DNA of 64,000 nucleotides from Actinocrispum wychmicini (GCF_004345645.1 NZ_SLWS01000004.1:310001-374000), one strand, 5' to 3'. Positions 1 to 9,500 are shown, counted from the first letter of the stretch. Translations and numbers: made by a program. The notes: generated from the letters alone by a model not told the origin.

Positions 1-372
1 GTACTCGCGCAGTGCGGGAGTGGTGTCGATCAGGCGGAGGAAGTCAGCGAGGCGCGGGTCGGTGCGGACCTGTCGGGAGCGCTCGTCCCGGAGTAGTTGG
101 CGCAGCGCCTGGGGGATGGATTGTCCGCTGGGGCGGTCGCGGACAGCGGCGACGAGCGCGGCCTCGCGGTCAGTGTCCTGGTCGAAGACCAGTGCTTCCT
201 TGCCCTCGGGGAAGTGTTTGAACAGGGTGGCCACCGAGACGTCGGCGGTGTCGGCGATCTCCCGCACGCCGACCGCGTCGTAGCCGCGCTCCAGAAACAG
301 CTCCAGCGCGGCGTCCGCCAGAGCTTGACGGGTGGCGGCCTTCTTGCGCTCGCGGCGCCCCGGCTCGGTCAC
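1..372 (-). CDS. TetR/AcrR-family transcriptional regulator (C-terminus off the left edge)
   Basis: The visible 124 codons begin at GTG 372 with VTEPGRRERKKAATRQALAD, followed by the TetR helix-turn-helix (YDAVGVREIADTADVSVATLFKHF, roughly residues 31-54). The frame stays open to base 1, so the ligand-binding C-terminal domain lies outside the window. The gene diverges from the FAD monooxygenase at 527, and three near-identical 9-bp elements lie between them, the usual arrangement of an autoregulated TetR repressor controlling a divergent enzyme. The inducer cannot be deduced. GTG 372 is chosen because the HTH starts about 25 residues later, as in other family members. Confidence 0.85.
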   Translation of the reverse strand, partial: MTEPGRRERKKAATRQALADAALELFLERGYDAVGVREIADTADVSVATLFKHFPEGKEALVFDQDTDREAALVAAVRDRPSGQSIPQALRQLLRDERSRQVRTDPRLADFLRLIDTTPALREY

Positions 373-394
373 GTCTCCACCCTAGCGCAGTATT

Positions 395-437
395 GAACCG
401 TTCGAAAAGTAGAACAGTTCGACTTATTGAACAGTTT
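395..437. promoter_or_regulatory. Three evenly spaced operator-like elements between tetR and monooxygenase
   Basis: GAACCGTTC (395-403), GAACAGTTC (412-420) and GAACAGTTT (429-437) are 9-bp near-palindromes whose starts are exactly 17 bp apart. They fill the gap between the divergent TetR gene and monooxygenase gene, so they probably bind this regulator. The assignment is inferred from position and symmetry. Confidence 0.65.
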
Positions 438-526
438 CACCTACTGTGGTGGAGGTCGGGCCGCCCGGCCCGCACCCATCGGTGACAAACACGCCGCAAC
501 ACCAGGCGTGGAAAGGATTCATCCTC

Positions 527-1732
527 ATGACGACCACATCCCGCATCGCCATCGTCGGCGGCGGCCCCGCTGGCTTGATGTGCGCCCGTGTCCTACAGGG
601 ACACGGCATCCAGCCGGTGGTGTACGACGCGGACGCCACCGTGGACTCCCGTGACCCGGGAGGAACGCTCGACCTGCACGCGGATGCCGGCCAGATCGCG
701 CTGGAGGACGCCGGGCTGATGGACGCCTTCCGGGCGTTGGCCCGGGTCGAGGGCCAGGCCAAGACCCGCCGGGATCACCACGGCACCGTCCTGGCCGAGT
801 TCACACCCGCCGAGGGCGACGAGGCGGCTCCCGAGATAGACCGCGGCCAACTGCGAACCATGCTCTACGAGCACCTGAAGCCCGGCACAGTCCGCTGGGG
901 GCACAAACTCGTCCACGTCACCCCGCTCGGGGGCGGGGCGCACCGACTGGAGTTCGCGGGTGGCGCCAGCGCGGAAGCTGATCTCGTCATCGGCGCCGAC
1001 GGCGCATGGTCGAAGGTCCGGCCCCTGCTCACCGACGCGGAGCCGCGGTATCTCGGCGTCCACTTCCTCGACGCCCGATTCGACGACGTGGACACCCGAC
1101 ACCCCGAGGTCTCCGCGATCGTGGGAGACGGCCACATGTTCTCCGCCGACGGCGACGGCCGCGCGGTGATCGTCCAGCGCAACAGCAACGGCGTGGTCCG
1201 CGGCTACGTGGCCTTCCGCGCCGAACTGGACTGGCATGTCACGGCCGGGGTGGACGTCACCGACCGCGAGGCAGTCCGGTCCTACCTGGTGCGGGAGTTC
1301 AGCGAGTGGTCCGCGGTCATGCGCCCGCTGATCGCCGACAACGACGGCGACTACGTGCAGCGCAGCTTCTGGGCCCTGCCCGCTCCGCTGACCTGGGACC
1401 ACGTCCCCGGTGTCACCCTGATCGGCGACGCCGCCCACCTGATGGCACCCTTCGGTGGCCACGGCACGAATCTCGCGTTGCTCGACGGCGCGGAACTCGC
1501 GCACGCCATCAAGAAGGAGATCAGCCTCGACGACGCGGTCGCACGCTACGAGACAGCGATGTTCCCCCGCTCCGGGGAACTCGCCGTGAGCTCGAACACC
1601 GCGCTCACGCGGTTCTTCGCCACGACCTCCCCAGACGCGCCGCACCTTCCCCCGGACCACGCGCGGGAACACCAGAACTACCGGACCAGGGCAGCGGAAT
1701 ACCGACGCCACCGAGCCGAAGACGATCAATAG
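527..1732 (+). CDS. FAD-dependent monooxygenase (TetX/PHBH-like)
   Basis: A 401-residue flavoprotein of the aromatic-ring hydroxylase type (FAD_binding_3), expected to use NAD(P)H and O2 to hydroxylate an aromatic or polyketide-like substrate in the cytoplasm. The N-terminal Rossmann motif IAIVGGGPAGLMCARVL binds FAD. The central DLVIGADGAWSKVR is the DG motif, and LIGDAAHLMAPFGGHG (about residue 296) is the second FAD motif (GD). ATG 527 is chosen because it directly precedes the Rossmann strand and has GAAAGGA at 511-517; an upstream in-frame start at 446 would add 27 low-complexity residues. It is divergent from a TetR gene, which suggests inducible detoxification or catabolism. The substrate is unknown; TetX-like drug inactivation is one possibility. 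Confidence 0.9.
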   Translation: MTTTSRIAIVGGGPAGLMCARVLQGHGIQPVVYDADATVDSRDPGGTLDLHADAGQIALEDAGLMDAFRALARVEGQAKTRRDHHGTVLAEFTPAEGDEAAPEIDRGQLRTMLYEHLKPGTVRWGHKLVHVTPLGGGAHRLEFAGGASAEADLVIGADGAWSKVRPLLTDAEPRYLGVHFLDARFDDVDTRHPEVSAIVGDGHMFSADGDGRAVIVQRNSNGVVRGYVAFRAELDWHVTAGVDVTDREAVRSYLVREFSEWSAVMRPLIADNDGDYVQRSFWALPAPLTWDHVPGVTLIGDAAHLMAPFGGHGTNLALLDGAELAHAIKKEISLDDAVARYETAMFPRSGELAVSSNTALTRFFATTSPDAPHLPPDHAREHQNYRTRAAEYRRHRAEDDQ

Positions 1733-1799
1733 AAGACACTTGCCCCAAGCCGTGGCGTCGGTGAGGCGACGAGGACGTTCAGGGTGGCTGGTGATTCGG

Positions 1800-2582
1800 T
1801 CATGCCGCTGTCGTGTCGGGCTGAAGGGCGGGGCCGAGTAGGAGCCCGCCGTCTGCGACGAACTCCGAGCCCGTGACGAACGAGGCGTCGGCTGAGGTGA
1901 GGTAGAGGAGGAGTGTGGTGATGTCGGCCGGGGTGCCGATCCGGGGGATGGCGTACGGCTCGGGCGAGTAGAACTCGGCGATGGGCGGCTGGCCGGCGAT
2001 CGGTTCGTTGATCAACGGGGTGGAGATGACGCCGGGGTGGATGGAGTTGACCCGGATGCCGTCTCGACCCAGCTCCAGCGCGGCGGTCCTGGTGAGCCCG
2101 CGCAACGCCCACTTGCTGGCGACGTACGGCGCGTAGAGCGAGGTGCCGACGTGGGCCATCGTGGAGGCGATGTTGACGATCACTCCGCCGCCGTTGCGGC
2201 GCAGTGACGGGGTCACGGTCTTGATGCCGAGAAACGTGCCGGTGAGGTTGACGTCGAGGATGCGGTCCCAGACCCGCCGTTGGATGGCCTCGATCGGCAC
2301 CGCGGGGTTCTGGACGCCGGCGTTGTTGACCAGAACCGCGATCGGGCCGAACCGGCGTTCGGTCTCGGTGACCGCCGCTGCCCAGGCGTCCTCGTCGGTG
2401 ACGTCCAGGCGGACGAACAGTGCCCGCTCGCCGAGTTCAGCGGCGAGCTCGTTGCCAAGCCCGTCGGAGAGCGCGGCGATGACAACGTTCGCTCCCTGCT
2501 CGTGGTAGGCCCGAACGTGGCTGGCGCCTTGCCCGCCAGTGCCACCGGTGACGAGAACGGTCTGTTTGTCGAAGCGTCCCAT
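1800..2582 (-). CDS. SDR-family NAD(P)-dependent oxidoreductase
   Basis: A 260-residue classical short-chain dehydrogenase, the usual length. It has the cofactor glycine motif TGGTGGQG (residues 12-19), NNAG (86-89), catalytic Ser140 (NIAS) and the YVASK pair Tyr153/Lys157. HPGVISTPL follows, as in 3-ketoacyl reductase or glucose dehydrogenase-like members. It should interconvert a ketone and a secondary alcohol in the cytoplasm; the substrate cannot be read from the sequence. It is transcribed divergently from the TetR gene at 2689, and two matching palindromes lie in the 106-bp gap, so the SDR is probably the main target of that regulator. Confidence 0.92.
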   Translation of the reverse strand: MGRFDKQTVLVTGGTGGQGASHVRAYHEQGANVVIAALSDGLGNELAAELGERALFVRLDVTDEDAWAAAVTETERRFGPIAVLVNNAGVQNPAVPIEAIQRRVWDRILDVNLTGTFLGIKTVTPSLRRNGGGVIVNIASTMAHVGTSLYAPYVASKWALRGLTRTAALELGRDGIRVNSIHPGVISTPLINEPIAGQPPIAEFYSPEPYAIPRIGTPADITTLLLYLTSADASFVTGSEFVADGGLLLGPALQPDTTAA

Positions 2583-2604
2583 GACGCGGTCCTCCCTGCG
2601 AAAT

Positions 2605-2670
2605 GGTGAGTCAAGTGACTCACCTCGCCAACGCTACGCGCATGGCAGGTGGTGAGTCAGGTGACTCGCC
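2605..2670. promoter_or_regulatory. Paired TetR operator palindromes
   Basis: GGTGAGTCAAGTGACTCACC (2605-2624) and GGTGAGTCAGGTGACTCGCC (2651-2670) are two copies of a 9-2-9 palindrome, 46 bp apart, in the gap between the divergent SDR (ends its 5' side at 2582) and TetR (2689) genes. The second copy lies 19 bp before the tetR start codon, consistent with autorepression. Binding is inferred. Confidence 0.75.
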
Positions 2671-2688
2671 TCGCGTAGAGTGGTGCCC

Positions 2689-3324
2689 ATGACGACGGAG
2701 CCCTCGACCTACCACCGGCGCGTCGCCGAGCAGAAGCGGGCGGCCATCATCGAGGCCGCCACCCAACTGTTCCTCGACGCCGGGTACGCCGGCACGTCAT
2801 TGGCCAAGGTCGCTGAGGTGGCCGGGGTGTCGAAGGCGACCCTGTTCAAGCAGTTCCCGACCAAGGCGGCACTGTTCGACGCGATCGTGACGGAGTCCTG
2901 GACGGTCGAGGACGACGGCGACCTCCGCCCACCGGCGGGCGACCTGCGGGCGGGCCTGACGGCGATCGGCCGCCGGTACGTCACCCTCCTCGCCCGGCCC
3001 GGCATGGCCGCCCTCTTCCGCATCGTCATCGCCGAACTGCCGCGCTTCCCGGAGTTGGGCGAAGCCCACTTCGAGCACGGCAAGATGCCCTACTTCGACT
3101 CGGTACGCCGCTATCTCGACACCGAGAACGCCCTGGGAACGACCAAACTGGACGATACGGAACTGGCAGCGACCCAGTTCCTCGGGATGATCTCCAACTA
3201 CGTCTTCTGGCCCCGGATGCTGCTCATCAACTGGTCCCCTGACGACGCATCGATGGCACATGTCGTGGACGAGGCCGTACTGATGATGGAAGCCAGATAC
3301 GGCGCGGCGAACACCACCAACTGA
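2689..3324 (+). CDS. TetR/AcrR-family transcriptional regulator
   Basis: A 211-residue repressor-type protein. The N-terminal HTH is clear (AAIIEAATQLFLDAGYAGTS followed by LAKVAEVAGVSKATLFKQF, about residues 16-55). The C-terminal half carries a TetR_C-like segment (GMAALFRIVIAELPRFPEL). ATG 2689 is preferred over GTG 2680 because the HTH then begins at the typical distance; no strong ribosome site separates them. It is divergent from the SDR gene with twin palindromic operators in the gap, so it probably represses that gene and itself. The ligand is unknown. Confidence 0.9.
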   Translation: MTTEPSTYHRRVAEQKRAAIIEAATQLFLDAGYAGTSLAKVAEVAGVSKATLFKQFPTKAALFDAIVTESWTVEDDGDLRPPAGDLRAGLTAIGRRYVTLLARPGMAALFRIVIAELPRFPELGEAHFEHGKMPYFDSVRRYLDTENALGTTKLDDTELAATQFLGMISNYVFWPRMLLINWSPDDASMAHVVDEAVLMMEARYGAANTTN

Positions 3325-3342
3325 AGCAGCCGTGCGCAGCGC

Positions 3343-3640
3343 GTGAAGGTTGATCGGCGGGCCGGCAACGTTGCTCCGACCGAACCAGCATCGCAACGAA
3401 CGCTGAGAGCAAAGGGGCTGGTCGAGAGGGAGGAGTACGAGACCGATCGGCGCAGCGCCACCTTCCACCTCACACCCACCAGCCGAGCAGCCATCGAACA
3501 GGCTGCCCCGACCACGCGGACGCGGTCCGCAGGCTTGCCTGCGAGGCGCGCTGTCGTCCGAGCAGGTGACACAGCTGGCCGACCTGACCGGAGAACCTTC
3601 CACGCGAGCAGCGGCGACGAGGATCAATTCCCACGCCCGC
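3343..3640 (+). pseudogene. MarR-family regulator remnant (C-terminal half, frameshifted)
   Basis: One frame gives RAKGLVEREEYETDRRSATF followed by HLTPTSRAAIEQAAP, the wing and C-terminal helix typical of MarR proteins. The homology then moves to another frame as HADAVRRLACEA (about 3513-3550) and to a third as ALSSEQVTQLADLTGE (about 3550-3595). There is no N-terminal dimerisation helix or recognition helix upstream. The piece is thus a decayed MarR C-terminus with at least two frameshifts and no plausible start. The family call rests on pattern recognition of these segments only. Confidence 0.6.
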
Positions 3641-3719
3641 TTCTGCAACGGCAGTTGCGGACGTTGGCGACGCCCGTACGGCGGCATGAGCGTGCGTGCG
3701 CTGACGATCGATGCCTTGT

Positions 3720-4208
3720 CTACGTCGTGGTCGGGTGTGTGTCGCGGTGTTCCTGGATCGATTTGCCGGTCTTCCGGATTTCCGGGTCCAGGCTGGCGAG
3801 TGCGCGCTGGCCGACGGCTGCCAGCAACGTTCTCGCGTCGGGGATGTCCAGCAGTGAGTACACGCAGTTGTATTCGAACTCGGTGACGTCGTCGGCGTCC
3901 AGCTCGGACCAGACCAGCTCGCTTAACCGCCCCTCGTCGACCAGGCCGTGCTTGCTGGCCCGGCGGAGCACCTCCCACGCGGCAGGTCCGGTCTTGTGTG
4001 AGATGGCCAAGGGGAACAACTGGTCGAGCAGGGCGGGCAGATCGTCCGGGAAGGTGATGAGAAACTCCAACCCGGCGCTGCGCTCCCATCCATCGGAAGA
4101 GGTCAAGGCCTGGCTGAGCCACTCAGCGCGCTCTGGCGTGTGTAACACCGCGGCCCGAGCGCGGGCGAGCAGCCGCACCGCTTGTACGTACTCGGTCCAC
4201 TGGCTCAC
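3720..4208 (-). CDS. Hypothetical protein, helical (HEAT-like)
   Basis: A 162-residue acidic protein of unknown function. It is almost entirely predicted helix with repeated Leu/Ala-rich segments (WERSAGLEFLITFPDDLPAL, AAWEVLRRASKHGLVDEG, YSLLDIPDARTLLAAV), which resembles HEAT/ARM-type repeats. No catalytic motif or signal peptide is visible. The start is placed at GTG 4208 because GAGGAGGA sits just upstream; an in-frame GTG at 4226 would put that Shine-Dalgarno inside the gene. It stands alone between a MarR remnant and the repeat/tRNA-fragment region. Confidence 0.7.
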   Translation of the reverse strand: MSQWTEYVQAVRLLARARAAVLHTPERAEWLSQALTSSDGWERSAGLEFLITFPDDLPALLDQLFPLAISHKTGPAAWEVLRRASKHGLVDEGRLSELVWSELDADDVTEFEYNCVYSLLDIPDARTLLAAVGQRALASLDPEIRKTGKSIQEHRDTHPTTT

Positions 4209-4354
4209 TGAGTCCTCCTCACGCACCGTCCGCTGCCAGACCCCGCCACATCGCGACCTTAGTGCTTCCTGACCTCGCCGGAGCGAACCGACCGATCAGA
4301 CTCTGCGGGTCCAAGCGCGGCCTGGGAATCCGCTCATCGGCATGTCAGTACGAT

Positions 4355-4474
4355 GGCAACGCGCTCGGTTTGGCAAGGGGTGTGTGCTTGGTTGGTGGGC
4401 TCGTCGGTCGAGTGGAGCGACGTACGCACTTGACCTGAGGTCAGCTGGCGTCAACCGTCCTGAACGGACACATG
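4355..4474 (+). repeat. Dispersed repeat, left copy
   Basis: Two blocks recur near the right end of the window. Block A (4355-4407, starting GGCAACGCGCTCGGTT and ending TTGGTGGGCTCGTCGG) matches 62548-62602. Block B (4440-4474, GTCAGCTGGCGTCAACCGTC through GAACGGACACATG) matches 62708-62742. Mismatches are few and both copies have the same orientation. The function is unknown; it could be a mobile-element end, a conserved promoter region or a REP-type repeat. Confidence 0.75.
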
Positions 4475-4533
4475 TTGTGCAGGGGATTCTCTGTTTCCGC
4501 CGGTCACGGTCCTTTGTGGACGTTCCCGGGGGT

Positions 4534-4567
4534 CAAGGGGTCGCAGGTTCAAATCCTGTCGTCTCGA
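4534..4567 (+). other. tRNA 3'-half fragment (candidate attachment-site remnant)
   Basis: GCAGG-TTCAAAT-CCTGT (4543-4559) forms a perfect tRNA T-arm with the invariant TTCRANT loop. It is followed by a 7-base acceptor strand CGTCTCG (4560-4566) and discriminator A. No matching 5' acceptor, D-arm or anticodon arm is present upstream, so this is not a complete tRNA. tRNA 3' ends left alone beside an integrase gene are typical att scars, and a truncated tyrosine integrase begins at about 4.73 kb. The amino-acid identity cannot be told. Confidence 0.65.
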
Positions 4568-4574
4568 CGGTGGG

Positions 4575-4617
4575 AAGGGTTTCCGCAGGTCACAGCCTAC
4601 GGGAACCCTTCTTTTTT
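4575..4617 (+). terminator. Rho-independent terminator after the tRNA fragment
   Basis: AAGGGTTTCC (4575-4584) pairs with GGGAACCCTT (4601-4610) with one mismatch, followed directly by CTTTTTT. A hairpin with a T-run is normal after a tRNA gene and supports reading the preceding element as a genuine tRNA 3' end. Confidence 0.75.
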
Positions 4618-4729
4618 GATCTTGTTCGGTTCTCCCAGCTCAAGCACGCCGCTCAGCGACTCCTTGACTCGGAGGGTTCCGAATGCCACTTCTTGATCTT
4701 GTTAGGTTGACCGCGGGCCTGTCCGCGAC

Positions 4730-5215
4730 GTGGGCGGCTACCTGCGGGACTGGGACCGGTTGCTACGGTCCGCGAACTACCCGGAGACCACCCGCCACAA
4801 CTACCTGTTGGCCGCCGCCCAGCTCGCCGGCTACCTCGCGGACTACTCCCCGGACGCTGACGACGCGGCCGAGGACCCGGCGGCGGTGACCAAGGCCCAT
4901 GTCGAGGCGTTCCAAGCCTGGATGATCGAGACCCGCTCGCCCTCGACCGCGTTGAACAAGCACAAGGGGCTGCAGCAGTTCTTCAAGTGGCTGCGCGATG
5001 GCGAGGAGGAGATCACCCGCTCGCCGATGGAGCGAGTGCGCCAGCCGCAGGTGCCGACGAAACTGATCCCAATCATCCGCAACCACGACACGTCGAAGGT
5101 TTTGGACACCTGCAAGGGCAAGAAGTTCATCCAGGTCCGGGATGAGGCCATCATCCGGCTGTACAGCAACACTGGTGCCCGCCTGTCCGAGGTCGCGACC
5201 CTCACCGTGGATGAT
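4730..5215 (+). pseudogene. Tyrosine recombinase/integrase, C-terminally truncated
   Basis: The frame from about 4730 encodes a SAM-like core-binding domain (YPETTRHNYLLAAAQLAGYL, then TALNKHKGLQQFFKWLRDGE) and the beginning of the catalytic domain with the first catalytic Arg in NTGARLSEVATLTVDD. Homology ends there, at about 5215. The Lys, His-x-x-Arg, His and Tyr boxes are absent, and the sequence passes into a surface-protein fragment. The protein therefore cannot recombine DNA. It lies 160 bp downstream of a tRNA 3' fragment, as in a decayed integrated element. The exact start is unclear because coding-like sequence continues upstream without a clear ribosome site. Confidence 0.75.
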
Positions 5216-5229
5216 CTTCGCCACCGGGG

Positions 5230-5982
5230 CGGGATCGGGCCTCGGCATGTTCAAGGGGCCGGTGCCGTACATGCGCGCGTTGGACACGCGCACCGCGTGG
5301 CGGACACCAGGCCCGACTGGGGCCGGGGGAGGTGATCACCTTGCCGCTGAGGGGCGTGGCCGGCATCCCGGCGGACACCACCGCGGTGATTGTCAACGTC
5401 ACCAGGGTCGTGCCCACCGCCAGCACATACCTGGAAGTGACGCCTGGCGGCCCGGGCGACACGTCCACGCTCAACCTGGACCAGGGCGCGGTCCGGGCGA
5501 ACCTGGCTGTAGTCGGCGTTGGCGCCGACGGCGCGATCCGCGTCCGCAACGCCCAGGGTTCCCTGGATGTGGTCGTCGACGTCCAGGGGTGGTTCAGCCC
5601 GCAGGCAACGGTTCGGTACGTGCCGCTCGCCGCGCCGCTGCGGATACTGGACAGTCGCGCCGACGGGAACGGCAGGTTCGGGCCGGGGATGGAAGGCCAC
5701 AGCGTGATCCCCTGCTCGCCCGAACCTGGGCAGGCGATTCTCAACGTCACCGGTGTGCAGCCGACCGTCGACACGTTCGTCTATCCCCTGACGTTCTTCA
5801 ACGGCAAGCCGAACACTCCGACAACGTCCATTGTGAACGTCTCCGCAGGGGCCGTCGTCGCCAACGCCATGCTCAGCGGCTGCGCCAACCAGTTGGGCAC
5901 CGATGTGGGCTCGATCGTCCTCGTGGTGGACGAGGCCGGCTACTTCACGCCGACTATCTGGGCTGAACCCAGGGATCATTAA
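5230..5982 (+). pseudogene. Secreted/surface beta-domain protein fragment (LDTR-type repeats)
   Basis: Two copies of an actinobacterial extracellular beta-rich module are visible. The first runs from YMRALDTRTAWRTPGPTGAG through GVAGIPADTTAVIVNVTRV to VDVQGWFSP. The second starts at RILDSRADGNGRFGPG and ends VDEAGYFTP. Such modules typically end secreted hydrolases and wall proteins. The frame shifts by one base in the G-run near 5325, and no signal peptide or catalytic domain precedes it because the 5' side joins a truncated integrase. GTG 5332 could restart translation and give a 216-residue product, but without a secretion signal it would be non-functional. It is interpreted as a broken 3' end. 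Confidence 0.6.
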
Positions 5983-6040
5983 CCACGCTCTGGGCAGCGT
6001 GGGGAGCGCTTGGCAAAATTGCGTTGTTGTGCAACGAAGA

Positions 6041-6469
6041 TCAGCCGTGCACATTGCCGCGCCCGCGCAGGCTACCGGCGGGGAAGTACTCCATCAGCTC
6101 GAAGAACCGGTCGTCGAGCAAAGTGCCGCTCTCGACGATCTCGATGACGTGCGGGGACCTGATCGACCGCAGCCGGGACAGCACGACCGGGTTCGGTTCG
6201 ATGGCTTGGTGGTAGACCTTGAGCACCCGTTGGGCCTTCGGGTGCGCGGAGTCGCGTACCCGCCAGAGTTGAGCCTCGCCGCCCGTGACGTCCAACGCCT
6301 GCGGGTCATTGAGCCGAGCGGCGAGCGCCGCAGGCAGCGCGTCCAGCGCGAGGACCACCGAGGGCCTCTTCGCACCAGACTCACGTCTGGTCATCGGAAC
6401 ACTCTTGGCCGCGTCTTCGCGGCGCGTCGGACCCGGACTGTCACCGAGTGGGCCGTCGGCCTGGCTCAT
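6041..6469 (-). pseudogene. Serine/threonine protein kinase, N-lobe fragment
   Basis: The product has a glycine-loop-like TGGEAQLWRV, the ATP-anchoring lysine in RVLKVYHQ, a helix-C-like segment (NPVVLSRLRSIRSPHVIEIV) and the hinge region (FFELMEYFPAGSL). It then stops after seven unrelated residues, so the catalytic HRD and DFG loops and the whole C-lobe are missing. This is the kinase domain that often heads NTPase or effector proteins in actinomycetes. AGGAGG lies only 1 base from ATG 6469, so the exact start is uncertain. The gene is divergent from the CHAT-domain ORF, and the truncation fits the other broken genes around it. Confidence 0.65.
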
Positions 6470-6568
6470 ACCTCCTAGCTGACGGACGGGGACGACCATC
6501 TGCACCTGCCGGCTCATGTGGTCCGTCAGACATTGGAGAAAGGCAGGGTCACGGAGTTAGGAGGAGGC

Positions 6569-9500
6569 ATGGTGGTCGAGTCGCCCGAGGAGGCGGCCAT
6601 AGTCAGGCGGTGCCAGGCAACGATCATCCTTACGCTCATCGGCCCATGCGAAGACGCCAAGATCGCCGACCTGGCCGCTGACCTGGACCGGCTGTCGCCG
6701 GACCACCAGGAGCGCAGCCGGCTCGCGGCGGGGATACTCACGGCACTGTCGCGCAAAGGTCCGCGGACAGCCGTCAACCTTGTGCGGCACGTGGAGCGCA
6801 TGCTGGAGATCGCAGAGGCCGACCCACCCAACGATCCGCACTGGACGCTGGTGCGCTCCTTCGCTCGAACACTGTCCCTGGCCAACGCTGGAGTGAACGG
6901 GCAACCGCCCGATTTCGGGGGGCTTCAAGCGGAGCTGGCCGGGTTGGCGGAGATGGTGGGAGACCATCCGATGGCGGAGCCGACCATGGGGATTCTCCAG
7001 ACGATGAGCGCGTTCATGCAGGCGATAGAGGACGGAAACGAGAGCGTGCTGCACCGCACGCCGACCGAGCTGCTGAAGTTCGCCGACCGGCTGAGCGACA
7101 ATCCAGAACGGACGATGCTGATCAACTTCGCCACGCTCATCAGCCAGAGCGTCGCGGCCAAGCAGCTTGACCATCATGCCGAAATGGTGGAGCACGACGA
7201 ACACGTGCAGTACCTGGCAGAAAACCTTCCGGAGGGGCATCTTCTGCGGCGGGTTCTGGCCGATGTGTCCACACGGGTCACCTTGCTCTCGCAGGCAGTC
7301 GCCGGGCCCGGCCCGATCGGCGCCCTCGAGTCCACAGACCAGATCGCGGAGCTGCTGGACAAATCTGAAGTCACGGACTTCGAACGGTCCTTGACTCATT
7401 CCTCCCTGGGCATCGCCATTCTGGCGGGCGGCCACGAGATCGAGTCGGCTGTCAAGCACTTCCGCCAGGCGCTCCAGCTAACCCCAGTCGATCACGCAAA
7501 CCACGCGTTGTGCCTGCAGGGCGTGGCGCTTGGGCTGATCTGGCGTTCCGAGGTGGCCGGAACCACGGACGGGCTTGACGAGGCAACTCAACTATTGGAG
7601 CGCGCGCGTGACCTGCTCGACGGGCCGCACCATCAGCACTGGGTGGGCATCAACGAGATGCTCGCCGAAGTCCGGCGCCGGAACGAGGATCCGCGGGAGT
7701 CGGAGCAGATCGGCCTGACCACACAACGCGGCTACGCATGGCGGGTTCTCCTGCAGTCCGACGCCGCCGGCGCGAGGATAGCCATTCGGAACGCCGCGCA
7801 GGGTGCCGTCGATCACGCGCGGCACTATGTGCGCGCGGACGACGCGGCGAATGCCCTTCGGGTGCTCGACACCGGCCGGGGTCTGATGCTGTTCGCCGCG
7901 TCCGAGCTCAGCAGGATTCCCGCCCGGCTTGATGCCGCGGGACGTCCGGATCTCTTGCGGCGCTGGGCGGCGGAGGGGCGTGCCACGGTCGGCCTTCGCC
8001 GAGAGGTGCTGGCCGTACTGCGCGAACTGCCGGACGCCGCCGATAGCCTGTTTGATCCACCAAGCCTCACCGAGATCCAGTCCGCGTTGGCGGCGTTGGC
8101 GGCCGACGCGCTCGTATACCTGGTCCCGGCCGAACCACCGCTACCGGGACTGGCGGTCATCGCCCCGGTCAGCGGGCCCGCTGCTTGGATCGCCTTGCCC
8201 GGCCTGACGGTGAGCGATGACGTCGAGGTCGAGGGCTACCTTGCCGCGCTGGCCGATCGGTCACGTGAAATCACTGCCCCAACCGGCGACAGCCAGTTCG
8301 CCGACAGCCTGGACATACTGTGCGATTGGGCCTGGCGAGCGGCGATCGGGCCATTGCTGGAGCGATACATCGGCAGCCGGCCGCCACGAGCCGACGGCCG
8401 GGCCCCACGGATCGTCCTGATCCCGATGGGTGACCTGGCTCGCATCCCCTGGCAGGCCGCACGGCGCGGCGACGGCGTGTACGCGGTGCAGTTGGCCGCC
8501 TTCTCCCACGCCGCGTCGGCCCGGTTGCTGTGCGAGAACGCGGCGCGCTCGCCGGTTGCCCTGTCCTCGTCAGGTCTAGTGGTGGGCGACCCGGACACCG
8601 GCGGCGCGGCAAGCGCACTGGACGCCGCCCGTCTTCAGGCGCACGCCATCCGGCAGGCGTTCTACCCGGGGGCGCGGTATGTCGGACGGCGCCCCAACGG
8701 CACAGTCAGCCCTTCCGGTCGTGGCACCGCGGACGAGGTTCGTCGGTGGCCGACCACCACGGACACTGTCGCGTTGTTCCGCAACACCAGGCTCGCACCG
8801 CACCCGCCCACCACCTTCGACGAACTCGTCGCGACCGGGCAGGCCTTGCGCGACGCCGGCCGGGTACGCACGGTTTTCACCGTGCGGGTCGGCGAGGCCG
8901 GTGACCCGTTCCAAATCTGGCCGCTGTTCACCGGCGCGGGAGGGTGGTTGTTCGGCCGCGACTCCAGTGGCAGCTGGGATCCGGCAACGATCGGGCTCGC
9001 CACGGCGGAGTCCGTGGCCGCCTTCGAACGGCTGCGGGAGTTGGGCGAGGCGGGCACGGGGATGTTGCGCCGGTCGATCGGCCGCGAGGAGGCTCTGGAG
9101 CTGTTCACGAGTGGCCGCAGCGCCTTTCTGATGTCTAGTTCGGACGCCTTGTCGCGCGTCCGCGAGGCAGGGACCCCGTTCGCCATCAGTGCGGTGCCGC
9201 CCTTCGCGGACGGCGCGGCGAGCGACCCGTTCACGCTTGTGCACGGCCTCGTCATGACCAGAGCGGGCACCAACAAGATCATCGCGCACGACTTGTTCGC
9301 GGACTACTTAACGCACGACCACGTGATCTCGGCGTTGTCGGACGGCGTCGTCGCGCCCGTCATGATGCGCGACTCACCGTTGCGGGACCCGCATCTACAG
9401 CAGTTCGTCCAGTTGTGCGAGGCGGGCAAACCCATGCCGTCCTTCCCACAGATGGACGCGACGTGGCGGATTCTCGAGGATGCCGAGGTAGCCGTGATCA

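Noticed and set aside
593..1729. Long minus-strand frame (378 codons) over the FAD monooxygenase
   Set aside because: It is the antisense of a clear flavoprotein gene in high-GC DNA; it has no motif or ribosome site.
3343..4272. 309-codon plus-strand frame as one protein
   Set aside because: Only its first third looks like MarR; the rest is antisense to the 3720-4208 gene.
4500..4570. Complete tRNA gene
   Set aside because: No 5' acceptor strand complementary to CGTCTCG, no D-arm and no anticodon arm at the right distances.
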